This document shows, one piece after another, positions 1 through 9,661 of a DNA stretch of 64,000 bases (positions are counted from its first letter, which is position 1; each line of letters opens with the position of its first letter). Source of the stretch: Listeria cossartiae subsp. cayugensis (lineage in GTDB: Bacteria; Bacillota; Bacilli; Lactobacillales; Listeriaceae). The notes beneath the pieces are model-generated. The model did not search any database, was not told where the DNA came from, and saw nothing but the letters and a program-made list of their open reading frames with translations. The translations under genes were made by a program, and so were the position numbers. The stretch is taken from contig NZ_JAARZC010000002.1 in assembly GCF_014229095.1 (NCBI RefSeq), positions 186,001 to 250,000 of the forward strand, read 5' to 3'.

Positions 1-224
1 GTGAATTAACTTGGCTAGGCGCAAGTAGTGAAACAGGCATTACCGCATTTACAAAAGAACTGAATGGCGAAAAACTGCATTTCCTTTTCAATCAAGCCAA
101 TGAAGAGAAAGATTTCACAATATCATTTAAAAACGCAGCAACTGATATTTGGAACAATCAAGCTGTATCAGATAATCTTGTCATCCCAGCAAAAGGATTT
201 CTTGTTATTAAAGAAAACAGTTAA
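1..224 (+). CDS. C-terminal end of an alpha-amylase family enzyme (maltogenic amylase/neopullulanase-like), partial
   Basis: An open frame enters from the left edge (codons start at base 3) and ends with TAA at 222-224. It encodes about 73 residues with a beta-sandwich-like composition ending LVIKENS, as in the C-terminal all-beta domain of GH13 enzymes. No catalytic residues lie inside the window, so the family call rests on this tail and on the neighbouring maltose operon. In Listeria a maltogenic amylase gene sits directly upstream of the maltose binding protein gene. It would degrade maltodextrins in the cytoplasm. Confidence 0.6.
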   Translation, partial: ELTWLGASSETGITAFTKELNGEKLHFLFNQANEEKDFTISFKNAATDIWNNQAVSDNLVIPAKGFLVIKENS

Positions 225-244
225 ATCAACAGCGTAAAGGGATT

Positions 245-290
245 TTTCACATGTTTACTAGAAAAATGTTGTTATCGGTAACATGTGAAA
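245..290 (+). repeat. Inverted repeat after the amylase gene, possible terminator or mRNA end
   Basis: TTTCACATGTTTAC (245-258) and GTAACATGTGAAA (278-290) form a stem of about 12 pairs around a 19-base loop. No U-run follows, so intrinsic termination is uncertain. It lies just upstream of the promoter for the binding protein gene. Confidence 0.5.
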
Positions 291-296
291 TCTCCT

Positions 297-325
297 TGTA
301 AACGCTTTCGAAATCAGCATATAAT
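297..325 (+). promoter_or_regulatory. Sigma-A promoter overlapped by a cre (CcpA) site, maltose transport operon
   Basis: TTGTAA (297-302) and a perfect TATAAT (320-325) are separated by 17 bases. TGTAAACGCTTTCG at 297-310 fits the catabolite-response consensus TGWAANCGNTNWCA at 13 of 14 positions and covers the -35 box and spacer. CcpA bound here should block RNA polymerase, giving glucose repression of maltose uptake. The consensus is established knowledge; occupancy is inferred. Confidence 0.8.
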
Positions 326-438
326 AAATGCATAGGTTAACCTAATTCACAAACTTTAAAAAAGAATTGAAAAAAGAAAGGGACTTATAAAATCAGACAG
401 TAAAGAGCGACTTTTTTCATAAAGAGGAGGAAAAGTAA

Positions 439-1698
439 ATGAAGCGTTTCAAAAAAGTGGGAATAGTTTCGGCGGTTTTAGTAATGGCTTTAAGCTTGGC
501 AGCATGTGGTGGCGGAAAAGATACTAGCAAATCGGGCTCATCTGATGAAAAGACATTAACGGTTTCTGTTGACGCAGGTTACAAAGACTACGTGAACAAA
601 ATAAAAGGTGATTTTGAAAAAGACAATGACGTAAAAGTAAAAGTTGTCGAAAAAGACATGTTTGAAACATTAGAAGCACTGCCACTTGACGGACCAGCTG
701 GAACTGCTCCAGACGTAATGATGTCCGCATTTGATAGAATCGGAAGCCTAGGTCAACAAGGACATTTGGCGGAAGTGAAACTTGGAAATAAAGACGATTA
801 CGATGAAAAAGACCAAAAACAAGTAACGATTGATGATAAAATTTATGGCGCTCCAGCAATTATTGAAACATTAGTTCTTTACTACAATAAAGATTTACTC
901 GACAAAGCTCCAGCAACTTTCAAAGATTTAGAAACACTTTCCAAAGATTCTCGTTTTGCCTTTACTTCTGAAAAAGGAAAAAATACTGGTTTCTTAGCAA
1001 AATGGACTGATTTCTACTTCTCTTACGGACTTCTTGCAGGATACGGCGGTTATGTATTCGGCGATGAAGGCACAAATCCAAAAGACATCGGTTTAAACAA
1101 TAAAGGTTCGGTTGAAGGAATTACTTATGCAACAAAATGGTTCCAAGATGTATGGCCAAAAGGTATGCAAGATAATAAGAGTGCGGATGACTTTATCCAA
1201 GATCAATTTGTTAAAGGTAAAGCAGCAGCTATTCTAGGCGGTCCTTGGTCAGCAGCAAACTACAAAGAAGCAAAAATTAATTACGGTGTAGCAAAAATCC
1301 CAACACTTGATAATGGCAAAGAGTATTCTCCATTTGCAGGCGGTAAAGGTTGGGTTGTAAGTAACTATTCTAAAAACAAAGATGTAGCTCAAAAATGGTT
1401 GGATTATGTGACTAACCAAAAAAATCAAGAAACTTTATATGATATGACAAATGAAGTACCAGCTAACTTAAAAGCACGCGATACAGCAAAATCGAAAAAT
1501 GACGAATTAACAAATGCCGTTATCGAACAATACAAAAATGCACAACCAATGCCAAATATTCCTGAAATGTCGGAAGTTTGGACTGGCGCTGAAAACTTAA
1601 TGTTTGATGCAGCTTCTGGTTCGAAAACACCGCAACAATCAGCAGATGATGCAGTAAAAGTAATTGAAGACAATGTAACGCAAAAATATACTAAATAA
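439..1698 (+). CDS. malE: Maltose/maltodextrin ABC transporter substrate-binding lipoprotein
   Basis: 419 residues. A signal peptide with lipobox LSLAAC (Cys at about residue 23) means the protein is lipid-anchored on the outer face of the membrane. The mature part has the family 1 solute-binding fold, with features typical of maltose binders such as APDVMMSAFDRIG, YGAPAIIETLVLYYN and a C-terminal VWTGAENLM segment. It delivers maltose and maltodextrins to the two permeases encoded next. The start has a strong site, GAGGAGGAAAAG. A stem-loop terminator after the stop probably makes its mRNA more abundant than that of the permeases, as is usual for binding proteins. No ATPase gene is nearby; a shared MsmX-type ATPase elsewhere is the likely partner. 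Confidence 0.9.
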   Translation: MKRFKKVGIVSAVLVMALSLAACGGGKDTSKSGSSDEKTLTVSVDAGYKDYVNKIKGDFEKDNDVKVKVVEKDMFETLEALPLDGPAGTAPDVMMSAFDRIGSLGQQGHLAEVKLGNKDDYDEKDQKQVTIDDKIYGAPAIIETLVLYYNKDLLDKAPATFKDLETLSKDSRFAFTSEKGKNTGFLAKWTDFYFSYGLLAGYGGYVFGDEGTNPKDIGLNNKGSVEGITYATKWFQDVWPKGMQDNKSADDFIQDQFVKGKAAAILGGPWSAANYKEAKINYGVAKIPTLDNGKEYSPFAGGKGWVVSNYSKNKDVAQKWLDYVTNQKNQETLYDMTNEVPANLKARDTAKSKNDELTNAVIEQYKNAQPMPNIPEMSEVWTGAENLMFDAASGSKTPQQSADDAVKVIEDNVTQKYTK

Positions 1699-1704
1699 TT
1701 ATGA

Positions 1705-1743
1705 GTTGGCGGGGCAAAGATAGCGCGCTCCGCCAATTTTTTC
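1705..1743 (+). terminator. Stem-loop between binding protein and permease genes (attenuating terminator)
   Basis: TTGGCGGGG and CTCCGCCAA flank a short loop and are followed by six T residues. Read-through would supply the permeases at lower level. Confidence 0.8.
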
Positions 1744-1785
1744 AACTTAGCTAGTGAATCTATATCTAGAATTGAGGGTAACAAA

Positions 1786-3093
1786 ATGAAACTAGAACAA
1801 AAACAAATTAAAAATGTTCGTCAAGCGACTTTGTTATCAATCATTCCAGGACTTGGTCAATTTTATAATAAGCAAAATTTTAAAGGGATTGTCTTTTTCG
1901 CACTATTTGCTTTGTTTATCATAGAATTTTTTGCAGTTGGGCTGAATGCACTTATTGGCCTCGTGACACTTGGATCTGTGCCAGGTGTGGACCATTCCTT
2001 ATTCTTAATGATTGAGGGTACTTTACAATTAATTGTGACATTACTATTTATAGGCTTCTGGTTTATAAATATTTTCGATGCAAGACGCGTGGCGATGCAG
2101 TGGAACCTTGGTGAAACTGTGAATCGTTCCGCAATTGCTATTATAAAAAATATGCTCGACAAAGGCTTCCCGTACTTACTTACACTACCCGCTTACCTAG
2201 TGATGACTTTTGTTATTATTTTCCCTGTTCTTGTAACACTTTTCATGGCATTTACGAACTATGATTTTTACCATATTCCGCCAGCGAACTTGATTGACTG
2301 GGTTGGATTTAAGAACTTCTTTAATATTTTCTTCCTAAGTTCGTATCGCGACACGTTCTTGAGTGTATTTTCGTGGACGCTCGTTTGGACGATTTGTGCG
2401 ACTTCTTTACAAATTGTTGTTGGGGTATTCACAGCGATTGTTGCGAACCAAAGCTTTATTAAAGGGAAACGTCTTTTTGGGGTTGTTTTCTTACTTCCTT
2501 GGGCGGTACCAGCTTTTATTACAATTATGAGTTTTTCAAATATGTTCAACGATAGTATCGGGGCGATTAACTCGCAAGTCATTCCACTTCTAAATCATCT
2601 TCCATTCGTTGATATTAATGCGATTGCTTGGAAAACAGATCCTTTCTGGACAAAAGTGGCACTTATTGGTATCCAAGGTTGGCTTGGGTTCCCGTATATT
2701 TACGTTATGGTAACAGGGGTGCTTCAAGCGATTCCTGGTGAGCTTTACGAAGCAGCTAGAATTGATGGAGCAAGCGCGATTCAACGGTTCCGCAAAATTA
2801 CGCTACCGATGATTTTATTTGTAACAGCACCGGTATTTATTACGCAATATACATTTAACTTCAATAACTTTTCGATAATCTACTTATTCAATGAAGGTGG
2901 TCCCGGAAGTGTCGGAGCAGGCGCAGGATCAACCGATATCTTAATTTCATGGATTTACAAATTAACAACAGGTACTTCGCCACAATACGCTGTAGCTGCT
3001 GCTGTGACGCTTCTTATCTCCATTATCGTTATCACTGTTTCGATGATTGCCTTTAAGAAGACGAATGCCTTTGGGAACGAGGAGATGATGTAA
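1786..3093 (+). CDS. malF: Maltose/maltodextrin ABC transporter permease (MalF type)
   Basis: 435 residues, polytopic. Two extra hydrophobic segments at about residues 28-55 and 78-95 precede the core permease domain, as in MalF proteins. The cytoplasmic EAA loop is visible as EAARIDGASAIQRFRKITLP near residue 320; it is the docking site for the ATPase subunit. It pairs with the next gene product to form the membrane channel for maltose and maltodextrins. It is translated after an 87-base gap containing a terminator, and its stop TAA touches the ATG of the next permease. Family assignment is firm; the sugar specificity comes from the neighbouring binding protein and maltose phosphorylase. Confidence 0.9.
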   Translation: MKLEQKQIKNVRQATLLSIIPGLGQFYNKQNFKGIVFFALFALFIIEFFAVGLNALIGLVTLGSVPGVDHSLFLMIEGTLQLIVTLLFIGFWFINIFDARRVAMQWNLGETVNRSAIAIIKNMLDKGFPYLLTLPAYLVMTFVIIFPVLVTLFMAFTNYDFYHIPPANLIDWVGFKNFFNIFFLSSYRDTFLSVFSWTLVWTICATSLQIVVGVFTAIVANQSFIKGKRLFGVVFLLPWAVPAFITIMSFSNMFNDSIGAINSQVIPLLNHLPFVDINAIAWKTDPFWTKVALIGIQGWLGFPYIYVMVTGVLQAIPGELYEAARIDGASAIQRFRKITLPMILFVTAPVFITQYTFNFNNFSIIYLFNEGGPGSVGAGAGSTDILISWIYKLTTGTSPQYAVAAAVTLLISIIVITVSMIAFKKTNAFGNEEMM

Positions 3094-3945
3094 ATGAGAG
3101 ACTTTATGAAAGATCAACGGACAACAAAGTTTTTAACACAGTTTTTCACGTATTTATTTTTAACCGTGCTTACGATTATTATTTTGTATCCGATTCTAAT
3201 AACTGCATCTTCGGCCTTCAAACCAGGCAATATCGCGGCATTTACGCTTGAGTGGTCGGATAGCTGGACGCTGAATAACTTTACAAGATTATTTAATGAA
3301 ACATTATATCTCGATTGGTACAAAAATACGCTAATTATCGCAGTTGTAACAATGATTATGCAAGTAACGATTGTGACGCTAGCCGGTTATACATACAGCC
3401 GTTACCGTTTCAAAGGTCGTAAAAATAGCTTGGTGTTCTTCTTGATTATTCAAATGGTACCAACAATGGCGGCACTAACAGCTTTCTACGTGTTAGCAAT
3501 GCTACTAGGCGCATTGGACCAATATTGGTTCTTAACACTGATTTACATCGGTGGCGGAATTCCAATGAACACATGGCTGATGAAAGGATACTTTGATACC
3601 GTGCCACGCGATCTGGATGAATCCGCTAAACTAGACGGCGCAGGGCATTTCCGAATTTTCGCCCAAATCATCTTGCCGCTAGTAAGACCGATGATTGCCG
3701 TTCAAGCGTTATGGGCATTCATGGGACCATTTGGCGATTTCCTACTTGCAAAATTCTTACTAAGAACGCCAGAAAACTTAACAATCGCGGTAGGACTTCA
3801 AACGTTCATCGCCAACCCACAACAACAAAAAGTAGCCTTATTCGCAGCGGGCGCAATCTTAGCCGCGCTACCAATTTGTTTGCTATTCTTCTTCTTACAA
3901 AAGAACTTTGTTTCCGGCCTAACTGCTGGTGGAACAAAAGGATAA
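3094..3945 (+). CDS. malG: Maltose/maltodextrin ABC transporter permease (MalG type)
   Basis: 283 residues with about six membrane segments. The EAA-type loop reads [20 protein letters not shown] near residue 190 and is followed by the usual C-terminal segment [16 protein letters not shown], in which the glycine-rich tail is typical of MalG proteins that contact the ATPase. The ATG directly follows the TAA of malF, with a GAGGAGATGATG ribosome site inside the end of malF, so translation is coupled. It forms the heterodimeric channel with the preceding gene product. Confidence 0.9.
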   Translation: MRDFMKDQRTTKFLTQFFTYLFLTVLTIIILYPILITASSAFKPGNIAAFTLEWSDSWTLNNFTRLFNETLYLDWYKNTLIIAVVTMIMQVTIVTLAGYTYSRYRFKGRKNSLVFFLIIQMVPTMAALTAFYVLAMLLGALDQYWFLTLIYIGGGIPMNTWLMKGYFDTVPRDLDESAKLDGAGHFRIFAQIILPLVRPMIAVQALWAFMGPFGDFLLAKFLLRTPENLTIAVGLQTFIANPQQQKVALFAAGAILAALPICLLFFFLQKNFVSGLTAGGTKG

Positions 3946-3972
3946 TTGATTTTTAAAAAGGCTGTGATATCA

Positions 3973-4806
3973 ATGAAAAAAGTTCCGTTTATCATTCAAT
4001 ATGTAAAAAGTACGCTCGGTCCAACGGCAATTTTCGAAGGGCGGAAAGTACTGAAATTCTGGCAAATGGTCATCGTGTTTATTTTCTTAAATGCGTTGCT
4101 GTTATTACCTGTATCCGCTCATTTTGCCAACCAGTCGAGCTTTGATTTACCGAGTTTAATGCCGAAAATGGCGACGCTTGGCACGGATCAATTGGCGGCC
4201 GAGGTTGGTGGACTGACACTTGAAAATGGCGAACTAACCGATAAAAATGCGCATATCGTCGAAAAATCAGCGAATGGTGTTGCTGGAGTGAATTTAACGA
4301 AAAGAGAACTTGCTGGAGCGAAGAACGTGATTAACATCAAAGACCGAGAAATGACGCTAACAGATGCGAGTGGATATGATTTTGAAGTAAGCTATCCAAA
4401 AAACGCGACTTTAAGCGAAATTACATCCGGAGAATCGCTCGTTGATTGGATTTCGGCGCAGTGGTACTTAGAAAACCAAGCGTTTGTTTTCTTATCGATG
4501 GTGCTAATGATTGGCTCGATTATTTTCGTTAGCTCTCTTATGTTAGCTGTATTCACGACACTTTTCATTTGGATGACAAAACGGAGCAGTTTTTCAAGCA
4601 TTGCTTCTTTTAAAGAATCATTAAATTTAACGCTAAATGCACTGGGAATTCCAGTGGTTGCGGCTTGTATTATCGGCTTTATCTACTTTGATATTACCGT
4701 TATTATGGCTGTTCAGTCGCTCGGAATGGTGTTAATGATAGCATGGACATTTTTGAAAACAAGATTTTATAAGACTAGTGAAAAAAGTATGGCTGCTAGT
4801 CGCTAA
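3973..4806 (+). CDS. DUF1189-type membrane protein of the maltose operon (MalA-like)
   Basis: 277 residues from the ATG at 3973. A TTG at 3946 is also in frame, but it lies directly after the malG stop and has no ribosome site of its own. One hydrophobic segment near residues 25-45 is followed by a soluble, probably extracellular region of about 110 residues (LTLENGELTDKNAHIVEKS and onward), then three or four membrane segments to the C-terminus. This layout fits the DUF1189 family often annotated as maltodextrin utilisation protein MalA. No enzymatic motif is visible. It sits between the permeases and maltose phosphorylase and is probably co-transcribed, so a helper role in maltose uptake or envelope sensing is possible but unproven. 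Confidence 0.7.
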   Translation: MKKVPFIIQYVKSTLGPTAIFEGRKVLKFWQMVIVFIFLNALLLLPVSAHFANQSSFDLPSLMPKMATLGTDQLAAEVGGLTLENGELTDKNAHIVEKSANGVAGVNLTKRELAGAKNVINIKDREMTLTDASGYDFEVSYPKNATLSEITSGESLVDWISAQWYLENQAFVFLSMVLMIGSIIFVSSLMLAVFTTLFIWMTKRSSFSSIASFKESLNLTLNALGIPVVAACIIGFIYFDITVIMAVQSLGMVLMIAWTFLKTRFYKTSEKSMAASR

Positions 4807-4821
4807 TTAGGAGGTTTTAGT

Positions 4822-7083
4822 ATGGCACAGAAGCAATTATTTGAAATCGAACCATGGACATTACGGACAACCAAACTAGATAAAGAAAATAAACGTTTGC
4901 AAGAAAGCCTAACTTCACTCGGTAATGGATACATGGGGATGCGCGGGAATTTTGAAGAAGGATACTCGGGCGATGGCCATATTGGAACTTATTATGCAGG
5001 CGTATGGTTTCCCGATAAAACACGCGTTGGTTGGTGGAAAAACGGCTATCCAGATTATTTTGGGAAAGTCATTAACGGCCTTAATTTTATCGGAATTGAA
5101 GTACGTCTTGACGGTGAAAAACTCGATTTATTTGTAGATGAAATAAGCAATTTTGAACTTGTTTTAGATATGGAAAAAGGCGTTTTAAGACGCAAATTCA
5201 CGGTCGTTAAAAATAGTAAAACGTTCCAGATTTCAGCGGAACGTTTCCTAAGTATTGCAACGAAAGAACTGGCGGTTATTCGCTACCACGTGCAATCTGA
5301 AAGCCCAGCAAAAGTGGAATTAACATCTACTTTAAATGGTAACGTCCAAAATGAAGATGCCAACTATGAAGAAATGTTCTGGCAAGAAGTCGAAAAAGCT
5401 TCATCAGCAAGTCGCGGCTCACTTGTAACTAAAACAATCCCAAATAACTTTGGTACACCACGCTTCACCGTTTCAGCAGTAATGAAAAATAAGACCAATA
5501 CGGCAAATGAAACAAACCAAACAAAAGCCCTTTACGCTGAAAATCACTACCAATTCGACATACAAGCAAATGAAGTGGCACAAATTGAAAAGCGCGTAGT
5601 CATCACGACTTCTCGTGATTTTGAAGAAGCAGAAATTTTGCCAGCGGGAGAAGCGATTTTAAATAGTTTAGAAACATTGTCTTACGAAGAGTTACTGGCC
5701 GCCCATGTCGCAGGATGGCGCGAACGCTGGGATAAAGCCGATGTCGAAATTGCGGGAGACGATTCCGCGCAACAAGGCATCCGTTTTAATATTTTCCAAT
5801 TATTTGCGACTTATTACGGCGAAGATGCTAGATTAAACATTGGTCCTAAAGGCTTCACTGGTGAAAAATATGGTGGCGCAACCTATTGGGATACCGAAGC
5901 ATTCGCGCTTCCAATGTATTTATCGCTGACTGACAAATCTGTGAGCCACAACTTGCTGAAATATCGTCATGATCAATTAGACGGTGCCAAAATCAACGCA
6001 CAGAAAATCGGCTTAGGAGGCGCACTTTACCCAATGGTCACTTTTACCGGAGTCGAGTGCCATAATGAATGGGAAATTACTTTTGAAGAAATCCACCGCA
6101 ATGGCGCGATTGCCTATGCGATTTACAACTATACTAACTACACTGGCGATGATTCGTATTTAAAAACAGATGGTATCGAAGTATTAACCGAAATCACTCG
6201 TTTTTGGGCCGACCGCGTGCATTTATCCGATCGATTAGATAAATACATGATTCACGGTGTCACTGGGCCAAACGAATACGATAATAACGTCAGCAATAAC
6301 TGGTATACAAACTATATCGCAGCTTGGACAATTCGATATACGCTGGAAAACTTGGACGCAGAAGCGAAAAAACGTCTAGGCGTGACCGAGTATGAAGTCG
6401 CTAAATGGGAAGACATCGAACACAGAATGTATTATCCTTTTGACGAAAAATGGCAGATTTTTGTACAACACGATACCTTTTTAGATAAAGAATTACGTTC
6501 GACCGATACATTAAAAGCAGAAGATATGCCAATCAATCAAAACTGGTCTTGGGACAAAATTTTACGTTCTTGCTTCATTAAACAAGCCGATGTACTGCAA
6601 GGTTTATATTTGTTCTATGATGACTTTGACTTTGATACAAAACAACGCAACTTCGAATTCTATGAGCCATTAACGGTACATGAATCTAGTTTATCGCCAG
6701 CTGTGCATGCGGTGTTAGCAGCGGAACTTGGTAAGTATGATAAAGCAGTAGAACTGTATCAGCGGACCGCGCGACTGGATCTTGATAATATTAACAACGA
6801 CACAGAGGATGGCTTGCACATTACCTCCATGGCCGGAAGCTGGTTATCGATAGTCCAAGGTTTCGCTGGGATGCGAGTAACAGCCGGCGAGTTAAGCTTT
6901 GCACCATTTTTACCAACAGGCTGGGATAATTATCGTTTCAAAATTAACTTCCGTGATCGCTTATTAGAAGTAAAAGTGGAAGTCGGAGAAGTGACAGTGA
7001 AATTATGCCACGGAGAGCCAATTGATTTAGAAATGTATAAGAAAAAATATTTGCTGGAAACGGCTGTAACAGTAGAAATGTAA
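4822..7083 (+). CDS. malP: Maltose phosphorylase (glycoside hydrolase family 65)
   Basis: 753 residues, the normal length for GH65 phosphorylases. It splits maltose with inorganic phosphate into beta-glucose 1-phosphate and glucose in the cytoplasm, saving one ATP. Domains in order are an N-terminal beta-sandwich (about 1-270), a helical linker, the (alpha/alpha)6 catalytic barrel (about 320-690) and a small C-terminal beta domain. The catalytic acid lies in the [13 protein letters not shown] motif near residue 480, and the phosphate-binding region includes [12 protein letters not shown]. The ribosome site is TAGGAGG. It is the last gene of the maltose operon and is followed by a strong terminator. 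Sister GH65 enzymes act on trehalose or kojibiose; the operon supports maltose. Confidence 0.88.
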   Translation: MAQKQLFEIEPWTLRTTKLDKENKRLQESLTSLGNGYMGMRGNFEEGYSGDGHIGTYYAGVWFPDKTRVGWWKNGYPDYFGKVINGLNFIGIEVRLDGEKLDLFVDEISNFELVLDMEKGVLRRKFTVVKNSKTFQISAERFLSIATKELAVIRYHVQSESPAKVELTSTLNGNVQNEDANYEEMFWQEVEKASSASRGSLVTKTIPNNFGTPRFTVSAVMKNKTNTANETNQTKALYAENHYQFDIQANEVAQIEKRVVITTSRDFEEAEILPAGEAILNSLETLSYEELLAAHVAGWRERWDKADVEIAGDDSAQQGIRFNIFQLFATYYGEDARLNIGPKGFTGEKYGGATYWDTEAFALPMYLSLTDKSVSHNLLKYRHDQLDGAKINAQKIGLGGALYPMVTFTGVECHNEWEITFEEIHRNGAIAYAIYNYTNYTGDDSYLKTDGIEVLTEITRFWADRVHLSDRLDKYMIHGVTGPNEYDNNVSNNWYTNYIAAWTIRYTLENLDAEAKKRLGVTEYEVAKWEDIEHRMYYPFDEKWQIFVQHDTFLDKELRSTDTLKAEDMPINQNWSWDKILRSCFIKQADVLQGLYLFYDDFDFDTKQRNFEFYEPLTVHESSLSPAVHAVLAAELGKYDKAVELYQRTARLDLDNINNDTEDGLHITSMAGSWLSIVQGFAGMRVTAGELSFAPFLPTGWDNYRFKINFRDRLLEVKVEVGEVTVKLCHGEPIDLEMYKKKYLLETAVTVEM

Positions 7084-7092
7084 CGATAATAG

Positions 7093-7135
7093 AACTTGTT
7101 GAAAACGATAACAACCGTTTTCAACAAGTTTTTTC
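7093..7135 (+). terminator. Rho-independent terminator of the maltose operon
   Basis: AACTTGTTGAAAACG pairs with CGTTTTCAACAAGTT, a 15-pair stem followed by TTTTTTC. Confidence 0.92.
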
Positions 7136-7257
7136 TTTAACAAATCTTTCTAATTTTTGGTGGGATGATTGCTTTTTCCGCCTGCACTCTTATGCTATAA
7201 TAAAGAAAGTGAACCATATGATCATAAATGGTTTACAAGAGGCACGGAGGTGAAGTG

Positions 7258-8079
7258 ATGGATTTTTCCAATATGTCGATATTGCATTATCTAGCAAACA
7301 TTGTAGATATTCTTGTCGTATGGTTTGTAATTTATAAAGTGATCATGTTAATCCGAGGTACAAAAGCGGTACAATTATTAAAAGGCATTTTTATTATCAT
7401 TGCAGTCAAACTATTAAGCGGATTTTTTGGTCTCCAAACAGTAGAATGGATTACGGATCAGATGCTTACTTGGGGATTCCTTGCAATTATAATTATCTTC
7501 CAACCGGAATTACGCCGTGCTTTAGAAACGCTTGGACGAGGCAATATTTTTACTCGTTACGGATCAAGAATCGAGCGCGAACAGCACCACTTAATTGAGT
7601 CTATCGAAAAATCTACCCAGTACATGGCGAAACGTCGTATTGGCGCATTGATTTCAGTAGCACGTGACACTGGGATGGATGATTATATTGAAACAGGTAT
7701 TCCGCTAAATGCAAAAATTTCTTCTCAATTATTAATTAATATTTTTATTCCTAATACACCGCTTCATGATGGAGCTGTTATCATTAAAGGAAACGAAATT
7801 GCATCGGCAGCAAGTTACTTACCACTTTCAGATAGCCCGTTCTTATCCAAAGAACTTGGAACGCGTCACCGGGCTGCGCTTGGAATTAGTGAAGTGACAG
7901 ATAGTATTACCATCGTAGTTTCCGAAGAGACAGGCGGAATTTCCCTTACTAAAGGTGGAGAACTTTTCCGTGATGTTTCAGAAGAAGAGTTACATAAAAT
8001 TCTTCTTAAAGAGTTAGTCACAGTAACCGCAAAGAAACCTTCTATCTTTTCTAAATGGAAAGGAGGCAAAAGCGAATGA
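7258..8079 (+). CDS. cdaA: Diadenylate cyclase CdaA (DacA), c-di-AMP synthase
   Basis: 273 residues. It condenses two ATP into cyclic di-AMP, the essential second messenger of Listeria that controls potassium, osmolyte uptake and pyruvate carboxylase. Three N-terminal membrane helices (about 5-80) precede the DAC domain. The catalytic DGA motif is at residues 171-173 and RHR at 203-205. The ATG at 7258 is chosen because CGGAGGTG sits five bases upstream; an in-frame start 30 bases earlier has no such site. The stop overlaps the next start (ATGA), giving the conserved cdaA-cdaR-glmM order. CdaR and GlmM are both known to modulate this enzyme. Confidence 0.97.
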   Translation: MDFSNMSILHYLANIVDILVVWFVIYKVIMLIRGTKAVQLLKGIFIIIAVKLLSGFFGLQTVEWITDQMLTWGFLAIIIIFQPELRRALETLGRGNIFTRYGSRIEREQHHLIESIEKSTQYMAKRRIGALISVARDTGMDDYIETGIPLNAKISSQLLINIFIPNTPLHDGAVIIKGNEIASAASYLPLSDSPFLSKELGTRHRAALGISEVTDSITIVVSEETGGISLTKGGELFRDVSEEELHKILLKELVTVTAKKPSIFSKWKGGKSE

Positions 8080-9422
8080 TGGATCGAATTTTAAATAATA
8101 AATGGTCGATTCGGATTATAGCTCTAGTTCTTGCAGCCATCCTTTTTACGTCGGTGAACGCTAATAACAATAATGCCACGTCCTTTTCGACAACTGCTTC
8201 AAGTGATTCAGAAGTTATTGAGAACGTTCCTGTCAAAGTATATTATGATAAAACTAATTTATACATTTCAGGCATTCCAGAAACCGTGACCGTTACACTT
8301 TCTGGCCCGCGTAGTATCGTTCAATCTGCCAAAGCACAACAAGACTTTACCGTTTACGCAGATTTGAAGAATGCATCGATTGGGACACAAGAAGTAAAAC
8401 TACAAGTAAAAGATGTATCTGACCGCTTAAAAGTAAAAGTGAATCCTGCGACAGTGACAGTAAACGTACAAGAAAAAGTAACGAAAAAATTCTCTGTAGA
8501 TGTAGAATTAAGTAAATCTGTTATCGCAGACGGATACCAAGCTGGAACACCAATAATTGACCCTAAAAAAGTCTCCATTACTGGTGCCAAAGATACGATT
8601 GAACAAATTGCTTACGTCAAAGCAACACTCGAAAATGATGGCAAGCATAAATCCGAATTTACCGATAAAGCAACCGTCTCTGTTTTTGACAGCAATTTGA
8701 ATAAACTAGACGTGGAGGTAAATCCGCAAGAAGTGGAAGTAACTGTCCCAGTGGAAAAAGTTGGGAAGTCCGTTCCAGTCAAAATTAAGCAAGAAGGCAC
8801 GCCAGAAAGTGATATTGAAATTTCTAGCATGACACCAGATAAGTCAGAAGTAGTTGTCGTTGGTGACGATGCTGTCCTTGAAAAAATCAAAGAAATCGAA
8901 ATTCCAATTGATGTTTCTAAAATAAAAGCAGATACCGTCAAAGAAGTGACTGTTCCCGTTCCAACTGGTGCGAAATCAGTTCAACCGACGACGATAGAGG
9001 TGAAGATTAAGACCGTAAAAAAGTCTGAAGCAAATAACAATACAACCTCAGATAATAATCAGGGTACAGATACAAGCGATGAAAACACAGATGATAATAG
9101 CACAAAAATTTCCAAGTCGTTTTCTAGCATGCAAGTATATATGAGCGGATTGAAAAATACGTTCGATGCCCAGATGATTACGCCTGCGAATGGAAAAGTT
9201 TCTGTAACCATCACCGGTGAGAAGAAAACAGTCGATGGAATTGCAGCGAAAGATCTAAGTGTTATTGCTAACTTGAGCAAGAGCAAAGCAGGAAATTATA
9301 GCATACCGCTAGAATTGAATGGTTTACCAGATAATGTCGCCTATGTGATTAATCCTAGAAGGGCAGATTTTATCATTACGGACAAAGAAGCGTCCATTCA
9401 AGTACCTTCCAAAAAAACATAA
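8076..9422 (+). CDS. cdaR: CdaR, YbbR-domain regulator of the diadenylate cyclase
   Basis: 448 residues. One N-terminal membrane anchor (about residues 8-27) is followed by an extracytoplasmic region with repeated YbbR-like beta domains, roughly 50-130, 140-220, 225-310 and 345-435. A low-complexity linker rich in Asn, Asp and Thr near residues 320-345 precedes the last domain. It binds CdaA in the membrane and adjusts c-di-AMP output. The ATG at 8076 overlaps the cdaA stop and has AAAGGAGG upstream; an earlier in-frame ATG at 8055 lies inside cdaA without its own site. Confidence 0.93.
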   Translation: MMDRILNNKWSIRIIALVLAAILFTSVNANNNNATSFSTTASSDSEVIENVPVKVYYDKTNLYISGIPETVTVTLSGPRSIVQSAKAQQDFTVYADLKNASIGTQEVKLQVKDVSDRLKVKVNPATVTVNVQEKVTKKFSVDVELSKSVIADGYQAGTPIIDPKKVSITGAKDTIEQIAYVKATLENDGKHKSEFTDKATVSVFDSNLNKLDVEVNPQEVEVTVPVEKVGKSVPVKIKQEGTPESDIEISSMTPDKSEVVVVGDDAVLEKIKEIEIPIDVSKIKADTVKEVTVPVPTGAKSVQPTTIEVKIKTVKKSEANNNTTSDNNQGTDTSDENTDDNSTKISKSFSSMQVYMSGLKNTFDAQMITPANGKVSVTITGEKKTVDGIAAKDLSVIANLSKSKAGNYSIPLELNGLPDNVAYVINPRRADFIITDKEASIQVPSKKT

Positions 9423-9427
9423 ACATA

Positions 9428-9466
9428 AGGAGTGTGGGGCGTTTGTCTCATACTCCTCCTTTTTTA
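9428..9466 (+). terminator. Terminator after cdaR
   Basis: AGGAGT and ACTCCT arms with G-rich and C-rich flanks surround a loop and are followed by CCTTTTTTAA. The following 195 bases hold a TATAAT-like box at about 9543-9548 that may start a separate glmM transcript. Confidence 0.75.
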
Positions 9467-9661
9467 AGAAAGCTTTTTATACATAGAAGCGAGTGATAGC
9501 AACGTTTTAACATAGAGAGATGAAATTTTCTCTCAAAAAAGGTATAATAACAGATGTATGGTTGAGAATGAGCAAATATAGAACCAGCATTTGAAAAGTA
9601 ACTACGAAATGACAAACAAAAATCATTTAGATAATGAATGACTTAGAAGGAGAGTAATGAA

